Source: Patiria pectinifera
Lineage: Eukaryota; Echinodermata; Asteroidea; Valvatida; Asterinidae
Reading direction: 5' to 3'
Length of the DNA stretch: 64,000 bases
Assembly (NCBI GenBank): GCA_029964075.1
Contig: CM057144.1
Location: forward strand, 5,541,281 to 5,605,280
Of this stretch, positions 27,501 through 39,500 are shown piece by piece. Under the pieces are notes generated by a model. It was given only the letters and a program-made list of their open reading frames with translations, searched no databases and had not been told where the DNA came from. Each line of letters starts with the position of its first letter. The first letter of the stretch is position 1. The translations under genes and the position numbers were made by a program.

Positions 27501-30500
27501 CCCACAACGAATGAGGCATTCGACTGCTGCTGACGGTACCCCCAAACGGCTGCATTCGATCGAACAAGGTAAGTCTGCGTTTTAATATGAGTCCTATGGG
27601 CCCATTATTGTCGTGATACTGATCCCGAACGGGAGTCTCCGTGACCAATTATTTTGCCAATGTAAAATTCCGAGGTTGAAGCCCTCATTTGATCATCGTA
27701 AAAAAGAAAAAAGTTGAAAAGGATAATACACTTGTCTGTACGGCACCTACGGTCAGAGACCTGAATGTAGCTAGCTCAAACCAATAAACCCTGCATTTAA
27801 TGCAGCCCAAGCGCTCAATGTAACCACAACTATGAACAGTGTGAATTTTGAATAAAGCCATGACATTGTACAATTTGAGATGTTTGAGAAAACGGGCTTT
27901 AAATCACCGTTTTCCGTGGTTATTTGATCGGGCACACTAATTGGCAGTATGCATTTGACATCAAAATGTTAAAAATAGTAGGTCTATACCCAGGACTTTG
28001 TAATGTTTAATTTGTTTCCGATTGAATTTACACAAATTATGATGTCCTTAAATTTTTTTTAAAAGTATTTGGAGGCAATGATTAAAAACAAAACAAAAAC
28101 AAGAGCTTTCATGTTGCGCTAATTGGTTCATGCTCGAGCTGATTGAGAGAGCAACCCAGACCTTCCAAACAACAAGTCCCTGGGCCTACATCGCTTGAAC
28201 TATCTCAAGTGGCGGATTCGGGAAGAATCCAGGGTTCTATGATGACTACAACTCATTTGTAGGTGATATCATTAATAAGGGCCATGCAGAACGAGTGCCA
28301 GTTAGAGATTGCAGCAGTAACAAGACCAAGACCGGGTGTGGTTCATTCTCCACCACGGCATCTATCATCCCCAAAAAGCCACGAAAGATCTGCGTGATCT
28401 AGGACTGAAGCACAACATTCAAGGGGGTGTCTTAAAACGGCCATCTGTTCCAGGGGCTAGATTTGATCAAAAACCTTGTTGGCACACTGTGCAAATTCCG
28501 GCAAAATCTCATTGCATTCATTGATGATTCAATTCTGATTCTTTGGAGTAGAGAATGGGTGTACACTTTTTTGGGGCTGTATCATCCCCAAGATGTGCCA
28601 ACTTTGGCTTGGTGTCCATTCCAGAGGACTACATGAATAATTGCCGAGAACAGGCAGCTCAATTCGTCCAACGGGACGCAAGGCGGGTTCCACCTTCAAA
28701 CAAAATGGTGTTCAATTCCAGGGTAGAATCTAACAATGTCTAGGCAAAAATCAAGTCAACTGTGATTCATCACTAGACGACGAGATTAGGTCACGCTGGG
28801 AGTGTTGGAGAGGAAGCCTTCCTCGCCACCAAAAGCTGATAATACCCCGATGCTACCAGCACTCCTTTGGAAACATGGTGTCGAGACGTTGTCACTTCTT
28901 AGACGCCAGTACTATTGGCTATACGCACAGTGTATATCTTAGGCAGGATGACGATCAAAACCGAGTCCACTGTTAACTTTTTATTATTTGTATTATTACT
29001 ATTATTATTATTTATTCGACCTCAACAGCACAAAAACAAGAATACATGTACAGAAAAATCCAAAACTATAGAAATACAAAAATAACAAGACAATACCGAC
29101 AAAAGAACTATATACATGTACAACAAAGACGATGACAGCAGGGCAACTAGATGAGCATATAGTGAACTTTGGTAAAAACATGAATGATAAAAGGATGAAT
29201 GTATGAGGATAGCATGCAAGTATGAGTGGTCAATCAGTGGAAGGGACACCAAAAAAAAACCTCAAGTAAAACACCAAAAATCACAATACTATGTAGGTCA
29301 GGGACAAGACAAGTAAACTGACTGTTGCTCGAAAGCATGTCATCCCAAACGTAGTAAAACAGGAACACTGAAAAAAATCTACAAGACACGAGCAGGCAGG
29401 GAGAGGAAGACTAATTTAATTTCCATAATTGCTTGCTCCTGGGTCAATACGGGTAGATTCAAAGTATTTTTTTAATTAGTCAGGATATAAGTAAATGTCT
29501 TTAAGTTGGAGGAGAAAAGTCGGAAGGGGACAGATTACAGCAGCATCCCGGATGTGTGGTGGAATAGTGTCCCACAATGCCATTGACGCCAGTCTATTCA
29601 GACGCCAGTCTTTTCAGACTTTCCTTGACGCAAGTCTTTTCAGACTGGCGTCAAACTAAGCGAGGCATAGCCACCTGCATATACTTCAAGAAACTTTACT
29701 GAGACAATATTTTCAGAGGTAACCCAGAATGATAACCAAAGGATGGCACCCATCCCCGACCAGGAATGTTTCTCTACATAATGAAATTGAAATACTCAAA
29801 CTCACACAGAAGGAATCATTTCCTCGAGAATAGCAGGCTCTTTCAAACCTCTAAGTGAAAAGCACTGACATTGATTGACAAACAGCGAGGAAACGGAATC
29901 GTACCCCGAAGATCTGCTCCATTTTTAGACTCGATCCCTTTGTAGATGGTGGGCGCAACCAGAAAGCAGAAACATCGTTCGGCTTCAAGCATCACGCAAT
30001 TCTTCCTCGCAAACACCACGTCACTGATGAGATGATAGTCCGGTTTGGTACTTTCATCGGCACGTCGCCCACCAAGGTCGAGGCTTGACAACACAGGCTA
30101 TAAAATCTAATGGCTTCTGGATAGTCGGCTGCAGTTCAGCTGTGGCCAGTCGGATCCATCGATGCACCAAGTGTCGCAGATTGTATACCAAACCTGGAGA
30201 GCAGAAAATGGTCAATCTCCCCGAAGATAGACTCCAGCCTGGACCGCCTTCCACCTACTGTGGCACTGATTACTTTGGCCAATGGACCATAAAGGACAAG
30301 GTTGGCTGATTTAATCACGTTGATTTAAATCACTGATTTAAATCGCAATTTCAATCGAATGTGTTTTTTTTATAAAAATCACTGATTTAAATCACTTGTT
30401 TGTAAAAATCCTATTTTTGGAAAAATCAAATTATGAGGGTCATTTTAATAATTTAAATCAACTTAATTACAAAGTGTAAGATGTTGTTAACACATTCAAA

Positions 30501-33500
30501 CACCCCTTCTTCATCACCATCGACTCAATTTAGGTTTTGCATAATTACACAAAATCATTGTTTTGATTAAGTCAAGATCTGAGTTTAAAAGGTTTTTTTT
30601 CAAAGTTTTTAATTTTATAGAGAGCACACTCACGTTTGCTTTAATCATTCCTTGATCTGTTTACAGTAATATTGTGAATCAACTGTGCTGATGTAGGCTT
30701 ACATGAACCAAAAGGTGTATTAAAAGTCTCAAGTTGATAGTCTTATTCCTAACGTTTTTCCCTACAAAGTTAGGGTGAGATTTATATAAGCCCTTTAAAG
30801 GTGAAAGGCCTGATTTCTGTTCTCCACCTTGGACCATCAATCAAACACTATAAGTTACACAAGGATCAGTGCCTCCGGGGTTTTTTTAAATTAGAAGCAT
30901 TTTTATGAAATCAACATGCCCATGGAGAACTGTCGGTTTTTTGTATACCATGTACAGGTACCATAAATCAAGTTTTCATTCATATCCACACACATCGTAC
31001 CTTAGCTGTATCAATCAAGCAATGCACCTTTAAAGTGTCTTCAGTTTTAATGTACCATTGAACCAATGACGTAGACTGGATGAAGAAGAAATCAAGTGAT
31101 TTTTTTTTTAAATCACTGATTCGGTACATTTTGTTTCAAAAGCATTTATCATTTTATTGAGTTTTGTGGATGATGGGTATTATAGGAACCTGTAAACTCC
31201 TTTGTGATGAGTGTGAGGGTGCATGGGGAGACTTAGACACATGTTTAGACATATAAATATTTTGAAAGTAAACAAAAATCAAAAAAATCTGATTTATATC
31301 AGAAAAAACCTGATAAAGGAAGTTAGAAAGGGAATGAAACGGTATGGGGTGTTATTCACCTGCATGGCATCAAGGGCAATCCATATCAAAGTGGCCGACT
31401 CCCCCACCGCGGACTCCTTCATCAATGCTCTGCGTCGCTTCACAGCAGTGGGCGGGTCAGTAAGACTACTGAGATCGGACCAAGGCACCAACATCATCGG
31501 AACTTGAGTTCCGGAAGAAATTGACCAGACTAAGGTTCAAACTTCCTTGAGGGAAAGGAATGTGACTACCCTTCAGCAAAGATGAATGCTCCTTTAGCAC
31601 TTCACCCATGAGGTGTTTGGAAGAGACAAATTACATCAGTTAGAAGAGTAATCAACGCCCTTGTGGAGCAGCAAGGGACGCTTTTTGATGACGAATCCGT
31701 CATGACGAATCCGTCTTATGTGCGAGTCTGCAGCAATAGTCAATGGTGGACCCCTGTCAGTGGACAACCTCATGACCCTAAATCGTCAGAACTACTCACT
31801 GCCAACCATTCACTTACCTTGAAGTCCAGCGTCAATCTCCCACCACCGGGTACATTTCAGCGTGTTGATGTGTGCTCTAAGAAACCATAGAGTTTGTTGA
31901 AGTACAGTGGAGTACACTGCTTAACAACAAACAAACGAATAACGCACATATATACAACCTCATGGTAGCCAACCTTTTGACACTGATTTCACCATTTTGC
32001 TCCTGAAATTTGCTGATAGTTACGACTTATAAGAACCAAACAATGCAAGAAGGTAATTGTTTTATATTAATCTTGTCCTAGGCAAGAACTATTGTCTTTG
32101 TATTCGATGAGATTATATTATAATATCGTGATTTATTTATGATTAGTTATGCGTTCTCACACTTGTATACATGCGTAAACATGTAATCGATGCACACTTC
32201 TGTCATAATTTGGATTACATTTTGTGGACTACACGTAATATTTATTCACAGTTTTCACGGAGCCTTTATTGCGACATGAGGGGTGTTAAAATTACCCATA
32301 TTTAATATTCATACATTGCGCTACTACTGAACCTAGTCAAAGTGGGAAGTTCCATATTAAGTTTTGATGTAATTTCTTTAACTAAAGGGAGTTAAAATTA
32401 CTATTCCTACATTGCGCTTCTACTGACCCTGGGTTAAATAGAAACTGTGTTAATTTGATGCACTTTGTATGGGTAAGGGGTGTGGAATTTACCCATGGGT
32501 ACTTGAACACATCACAATTCCCCGTAATCCTACTTTGCCCGGGGTCTGTAGTTAGGCAACGTGGAAGTATTACCAATGGGTACTTTGAACAGCCCTCATG
32601 TATAGCAAACATTACAATTGCCCGTAATTCCCACTTTATCCAGGTTCAGTAGTAGGGCAATGTGTGATTGTTACTTTGATGGGTACTTTGAACAGCCCTT
32701 ATCTATAACAAATTACATCAAAACGTACTGAAATTCCCACTTGAACTAGATTCAATAGTGGGGCAATGTGGGAATGATACCAATGGGTGCTTTGAACAGC
32801 ACTTAGCAAATAACATCACAGTTGCCCGTAATTCCCACCTTGCCCATGTTCTGTCGTTGGGTAATGCGGGAATGTTACCAATGGGTNNNNNNNNNNNNNN
32901 NNNNNNNNNNNNNNNNNNNNNNNNNNNNNNNNNNNNNNNNNNNNNNNNNNNNNNNNNNNNNNNNNNNNNNNNNNNNNNNNNNNNNNNNNNNNNNNNNNNN
33001 NNNNNNNNNNNNNNNNNNNNNNNNNNNNNNNNNNNNNNNNNNNNNNNNNNNNNNNNNNNNNNNNNNNNNNNNNNNNNNNNNNNNNNNNNNNNNNNNNNNN
33101 NNNNNNNNNNNNNNNNNNNNNNNNNNNNNNNNNNNNNNNNNNNNNNNNNNNNNNNNNNNNNNNNNNNNNNNNNNNNNNNNNNNNNNNNNNNNNNNNNNNN
33201 NNNNNNNNNNNNNNNNNNNNNNNNNNNNNNNNNNNNNNNNNNNNNNNNNNNNNNNNNNNNNNNNNNNNNNNNNNNNNNNNNNNNNNNNNNNNNNNNNNNN
33301 NNNNNNNNNNNNNNNNNNNNNNNNNNNNNNNNNNNNNNNNNNNNNNNNNNNNNNNNNNNNNNNNNNNNNNNNNNNNNNNNNNNNNNGATCGCAAAACCGT
33401 TAGATTGGTTCACTGCCACCATTATATCGGCTCTTACGGTGTCTTCGCAACACTTGAGTAATTCGTCCAGAATTTGCGGTGAAACGTATTTGGCATTGTC

Positions 33501-36500
33501 TGGGGAGTTTTCCAAATGTGCTTTCAGCACTGCGTCGCTAGAGTTGATCCTAAAATTGAGGAGGTCTCTGAAATTTCCGGACGTGCTGCTTTTCCCCCTT
33601 ACAGGCAAGTCGTTATTCACGCATAACATCAAGGAAGATATTTTGGACTGAGTTTCTGTCTGTTTTCAGCAACAGTTCGCTGGATGGCATCGTTCACTTT
33701 ACCAAGGATGTTCAGCTTTGGCTTTTCAGTTACGGCCATGAAGTTAGTAAAGTCTATATGTGAAGCTCTGTATCAACTAGATTGCGCATGAACCTTCGCG
33801 CACTCATGACAGTCCTTGTAATTGTGGTGCGGTAAAGCCTTCGTGATGAGCGCACCTGGTACGCCTCGGGTCACAGACTGCGGGAAAAGAACAATGTGCA
33901 CACTAGGTGGTCCTTTGAAGCTCAGTGAATACGCTAGCTAGGGGTTAGTCATTTAACCACAGACGTCGAAATGTCTTCGACTTTTTTCACAGTATCTGTT
34001 GGCAAGTCTGCCTTCAAATCATACTGTTCTTCTGGCGCGAATGTTTCCTTCAATAACTCATATCGAAGGAAGTCTCTCACACACTTTCTCGATGCATCCA
34101 GAGGCTAGAAACCGTGGCCCAGCACCTGCGTCCAAAGTCATGGACGTCGTGCAACTTTCCCCAGCTACTAGGTGAAAAGAATGAAGAGAAAATTTAAAGA
34201 GGGTCAAAGTCAAAGTTGTACTCAATAAATAATAATGCGTCCACTTGTGGACGATAATTTTAAAAAGTCTTCTTTCAAGTTGTAATCAGTGCCAAGTACT
34301 GCAGATATGTGCCCATGCAGTAATATGATTGTGACGTCGTTACCCATTTCCTTACTTTCAGGGATGAATGAAGCAGGTCAGTGTAACTCCTCTACCAGTC
34401 ATTTCTCTGTGGATATCACTCCACCCGTTGAGGGTCGACTGCGTGCCGGGCCGTTCTATGACATGGTGAGTGCTTGTCCGAACAGTGTAAGTCTCTTTTA
34501 TATTACTGTGTGAGAAAAATTTGTATTACATTACGATGCATGCAGCTATTGGTAACCAGCTATTAAACCATGCCCTCAGCACCGGTTCCAAATAGTCGAC
34601 TAGATTAAAGTTTAATAGTTAAATTATGGTTAACCACCTACTAACCATAGTCCTCACTCAAACTTGCTGAGGACTGTCAGGACAGTATTAAGGGCTGGTT
34701 CATACTTTACACAGTTGTGAACGCAAAGTTACTAATATAATATATATAGAATAGTCACTTTTGCAACTTCATTATGCGAATAGATTTTGAGACGTCACAC
34801 ATTTACATTTATGTTGGCATTTGCACTGAGTATGAGACAGCTGTTTATGTGTTCTCACACTGCAAATACATGCGTAGTTGTTTCAAACCCACGTTTGTTT
34901 TGTATTCACACCTAATATGTATCACCTTTCATACAAATGAGCAGTACTTGCCATGATGTCATACATTTGTATAATTGCATTTTGCATTTGCAACTGAACC
35001 GGACCGTACATGTATTTGCAGTACATACTTCCTGTGACATCACAACTTTTCGTTCGTCTTTGTTTCTGTGCACTGAGTAAGAACCTTCATAACTTCTCTA
35101 CCAGTTGTTTCTCCCTTGATCTAACCACTTCCAGTTAGGGTTGGCTGTGTGCCGGACCAGTCTTCCACTCACATTAGAGCATTTTAACTCCTCCATTTCT
35201 TTCACCCCTGCAGCCTGTGACATACACGGCCATCAGCGAGTCAATCCCATTGGTATGGCTGTGTGGTGGACCAGTCTGCTACTCACATTGTGCACTCATC
35301 AGAGCATTGTAACTCCTCCATTTCTTTTTACTCCTTGCAGCCTGTGTCATACACAGACAGCATCGAGTCAATCCCATTGGTATGGGAGGATTACAGGGAT
35401 GATGAGAGTGGAATCAAATCATTCAACATACGTCTCGCGCACGCTGCGTCATGTGATGTCGAAGACGACAACAACACGATGCCGGTACCCGGCCAGGACT
35501 GGCTGGTACTCGGCCCGGATATTGGGGATTTTACATATGTGGACTTGAACCTACAGGTAAGAAATTTGAGAAATAGTGAAGCATGAACAATACTAGTGAC
35601 CATCCCTTGCTTTGCTACACTCTCCAAAACACTTCAATATTTGCACATTTTGCATGTAAAGTCAACAGGCTGTCAGAGTGCAAGGGTTAATGTCCAATGT
35701 CCATGCCAACCAGTAGGTATTACAAAGAACAGAGGCTAACTTCATTGTGTTGCTGAAATGTTAGCAGAGAAATTGTCTAAACTTTTAGTTGGAAAAGTGT
35801 GTTAACCTGAAACGGACCTCACCTCCTAGCCATGCTGATTGTTTGGTGGAATGAGATTTGTATTGTTGAGTCTCCTAGGCAGAAAATGTTAGCAATGCCA
35901 TAAAATTATTTCAACTGAGGTGCTATTTGTTGTCACATGGCAGTAATCTTCAAGGTTTGAATTTTGTCAAGAGTTCCAGTGGCATAGCGACGAGGGATTC
36001 TGGGGGTTGAAACCCTTCACCTCCATGACCCTCCCCGCAAAAAAAATAATAATGATGGGAAAGGATGGGGTATTGGCTCCGTGCAAAAGTACTCCGTCAA
36101 TGGCCAGAAAAGGAGCGTTGGGGAGACCTAGACTGGTTCCTGGTCTATCCACTGGGTATTTCGGATTATCAAAAGTTATTGAGGGCGGGGATTAGTGTGG
36201 GAGAACATCGCAAGTTAAATTCGAACGTATTTGTGCGAAGACGTCATGGCTAAGCTTTGTGCACATTCAGGATAAATACGTTGTGCGTACGTCGAGCGCA
36301 AATCAGTACAGTACGCGCACGTGGTGTCCCGGTCCAAGGGGCTTTCAAAAGTGGTAACAGAGCGCCCTCTTTTGTTGCCACACGGAGCCACACTGAGCAG
36401 CGCTTGTGATCAATGTGCTTAATGCACTCTCTACACATGGTCCACTTACGGACGTGGTTAAAACCACCAACATGGCGATCCGACATATTGACATTTCGTG

Positions 36501-39500
36501 GAAAAGGAAAAAAATTGTGTGGAAAAGGAAACAAGGTTTTATATTTTGTGAGCACTGGCAACCCTGTTTTATTTTAAATGCCCCTTCATCCTCAGTCATG
36601 GCATAGCAAGTGGGGAAAATTAGGCCGGTGGAGAGACTGATCATGGTTGAGATCGTTCTGGAAAATACAATGATACGGAGAATCATAAACTGAGGATAAA
36701 CTATTAAACATCTGAATCAACATGGTAATAAACTTGAAAAAGAGGAGCCTATTTCCGACACCTCGTGTGGCGTGGCCTATTTTCGCCCATCCCAAACACT
36801 TGAAATCTTAACATATGTGGATTCAAACAGGACAACCAATAACTCGTGATCAATAACATGAAAACTGGGTTTAAACAGGAAATAAGCTTGCTCATCATCC
36901 GTAAACCAGCCCAACGCCTTCCGATTCCCGCGGTTGCTATGTCGGTTCGCTGCATTGGCTCGCATGGTGGCGCTCATGTAATATTAAAGTCGCAACACAC
37001 CCTATGAAACATTTCTTGCTACACTACTGAACAGTTCTGTACTGGGAATAGGATATTGAAAGTTTTTACAAATTGGATCTTAGACATTACATTTTCGCAC
37101 ATCTGTTTATAAAATTGTTATGGGTTTTGTAAAAAAAGCATGTAGGATAAATTTTATTTTAATTTTAAAATCACTCAAGCCTATTTTAATTAAGCACATT
37201 GATTACAAATCACTTTATTTACTCTATTTGATTCAACTTCTAAATCTGCTTGTCTTTTTCAGATGAGCCATCCTTACTTTGTCCAGTTGTTAGCCGTCAA
37301 CCAGGCAGGAGATAGTATCGAGACCCAAGTGGGACCCATCTTTGTTGACTCGTCTGAGCCGACTGCAGGACTGGTGGTTGATGGAATGGACTTCAAGATG
37401 GACATCACTGACAGCGGAGACAGAACCCAAGTTGCTGGTAAATGGAATATCGAGGGGCTATTGGAGTGAAAGAGACAGTGGAAGCTAATTCAAAACTTAA
37501 AATCTATCATTCACATTACGTTTGACTTGACTTTGACAGGCACAATCCTACACTTGCCCAACCCAATGGGCCCACCCTGTCCACTGAGAGACATTCCCTT
37601 CACTGATTCACAGTGGTCAGCGTTGGATTTCAAGGGACTCTGGAACATGAACTGGGACAAGTGGGACCTGGAGTACGAGTCACAGCAGGTGAGTCAAGTC
37701 AAGTGTGTCGCATGCCAATATGACCCATCAGGCCAGCGTTCATCTCCATTCTTAGTGTGATCCAACGTTTACTACTGAGAATATACCTATTTCCCCTTGA
37801 TGGGATGCCAGTCCATCACAGGTTACTCACCAGCTAATGCGAGTACCTATTTATAATCTCGGGTGGAGTGAGGCAAGTGGGGTGGAGTGAGGCAAGTGGG
37901 GTGAAGTGGCTTGCCCAAGGACACAACCTGGATATGCGATATGGCCATCACCTGGATTGAACACCTGACCCGCTGATCATGAGTCACAAACCCTGATTAC
38001 TACTAGGCCACACAGTAGTCCGCCTCCTATCACAACAGGTAGGCTGACAGAACTGTCTGGTAATTTTTTCACTATCTATTCTTCCAAACAAAGACACTGC
38101 AAAATGAAATATTGATTATTATCAAACAGTTCATGCTAAACAACTGATGAATAACTGTGTTGGTGTATTTTAGTATCGCATCATCATTGTTTTTTTGTAG
38201 GTATCGGTAGGTAGGTAGCCATCCTTCCGTCTCTAGAGTTGATGATCCATGTCATGACTTAGTTCACTGCAGTGCTGAGGCAGTGTTCCTTTTGACTGTG
38301 GAGGCCAAGCCCGTGTTTTTTAATGATGGATAAATCGTGCAAAATTCAGGACAACAGTCAAGACATTTGTCATTACCAAATGAGAATTTGAGAATTTACT
38401 TCTGAAGTCACATTTCTTTGCTTAATTTCAACATTTTCCTTTCCTGCCCAGATCTTTTCCTGGACATTTTGGAGAATAGTTATGTGCTTAAGTCATATTT
38501 CTTTGCTCAATTTACAACGTTTTCCTTTTCTGCCCAGATCTTTGCATCCGAGGAGAGCTTGACAGTGAAGATGGAGCGAGACACTCAAGGGCCTCGTATG
38601 CTGTCGGGAGCATACGTCACCAATGCACAGATTGTCAGGAGCTCAGAATATGAGGTCAGTCCTCTACTCACTAGATCAAGTGTAAAAAAATAAAATACAT
38701 TTCATTGTCATATCATTGTTATATCGTGTCTTCGATACTGTAATTTCATAGGTCTAGAACGGCCACGTGTCCAGTCCATAAAAGTGACTGTTTACTTCAT
38801 ATACACTGCACTGCATATAAATTACCTTTACCTGCATGATGAGCATGAAGGGCCTGCCCGCGCAACTCACAACTAATAACTGCAACCGCTCAGTCTCAGT
38901 TTGGCAGGAAAGCTCGCAGTTAACGAATGTTACACCACAAGTGATTTTTTTCTTGCATACCGTTTTTCATTTTGACTTATTGGCGTGATATAACTCAACA
39001 ATTATTGACTGCTGTGATGTTGGATATGACGTTTTTAACCCTCTCAGTGGGCATGGCTGTTTACTCCTCTTGCGTTTAAAACGTCATATGCCACATCACT
39101 GCAGTCAACAATTGTTAAATGTCTTCTGTTTATATTCTGTGTATGAATAGGTCATTTCTATCCAGTTATTCAATATGATTTCTGTCTGGTGAATTTTTTG
39201 CAGTTATTTCTCTCAAGTGACTTTAATTCAGTTGGTTTTATCTAGTGATTTACCTAAAACAGTGTAACGCCGCTGTAACGAACATCATGAGATCCACAGA
39301 AATTGTTCATAATAGCAATCATTCAATATAAAGCTGCCGATGCACTGGTGCTCACGTTTCAATAAATAGCTCCCTTCAGAACTTCACCCTGCACGCCCTG
39401 GTAGTTATTGAAAGACGACTTTGAACACGTGCTAACTATTGAATCATGTAATTACACAATTTGGGGGTTTACTAGCTACAGCAACGGGTAGCTATCCCCT

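Larger units (their letters stand above)
28150..31890 (+). mobile_element. BEL/Pao LTR retrotransposon fossil, broken, with two nested insertions
   Basis: Pieces of a BEL/Pao pol gene lie in order on the + strand: reverse transcriptase (about 28150-28720), RNase H-like region (28760-28974), a linker (about 29780-29950), the integrase zinc-binding region (29960-30305) and the integrase core and C-terminal region (31315-31890). The family is recognised from GAVSSP..CANFG in the RT and from the HRCTKCRRLYTKPGEQ and FTCMASRAIHI signatures of the integrase. No gag, protease or LTRs were recognised. It is an old, many-times broken fossil with no intact protein. A LINE piece (28976-29590) and a non-coding repeat (30302-31310) are inserted in it. 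Confidence 0.8.

Noticed and set aside
32718-33651. Long open frames across the 500-N gap
   Set aside because: They exist only because Ns carry no stops. Only the hAT-like part at 33387-33632 has recognisable residues.
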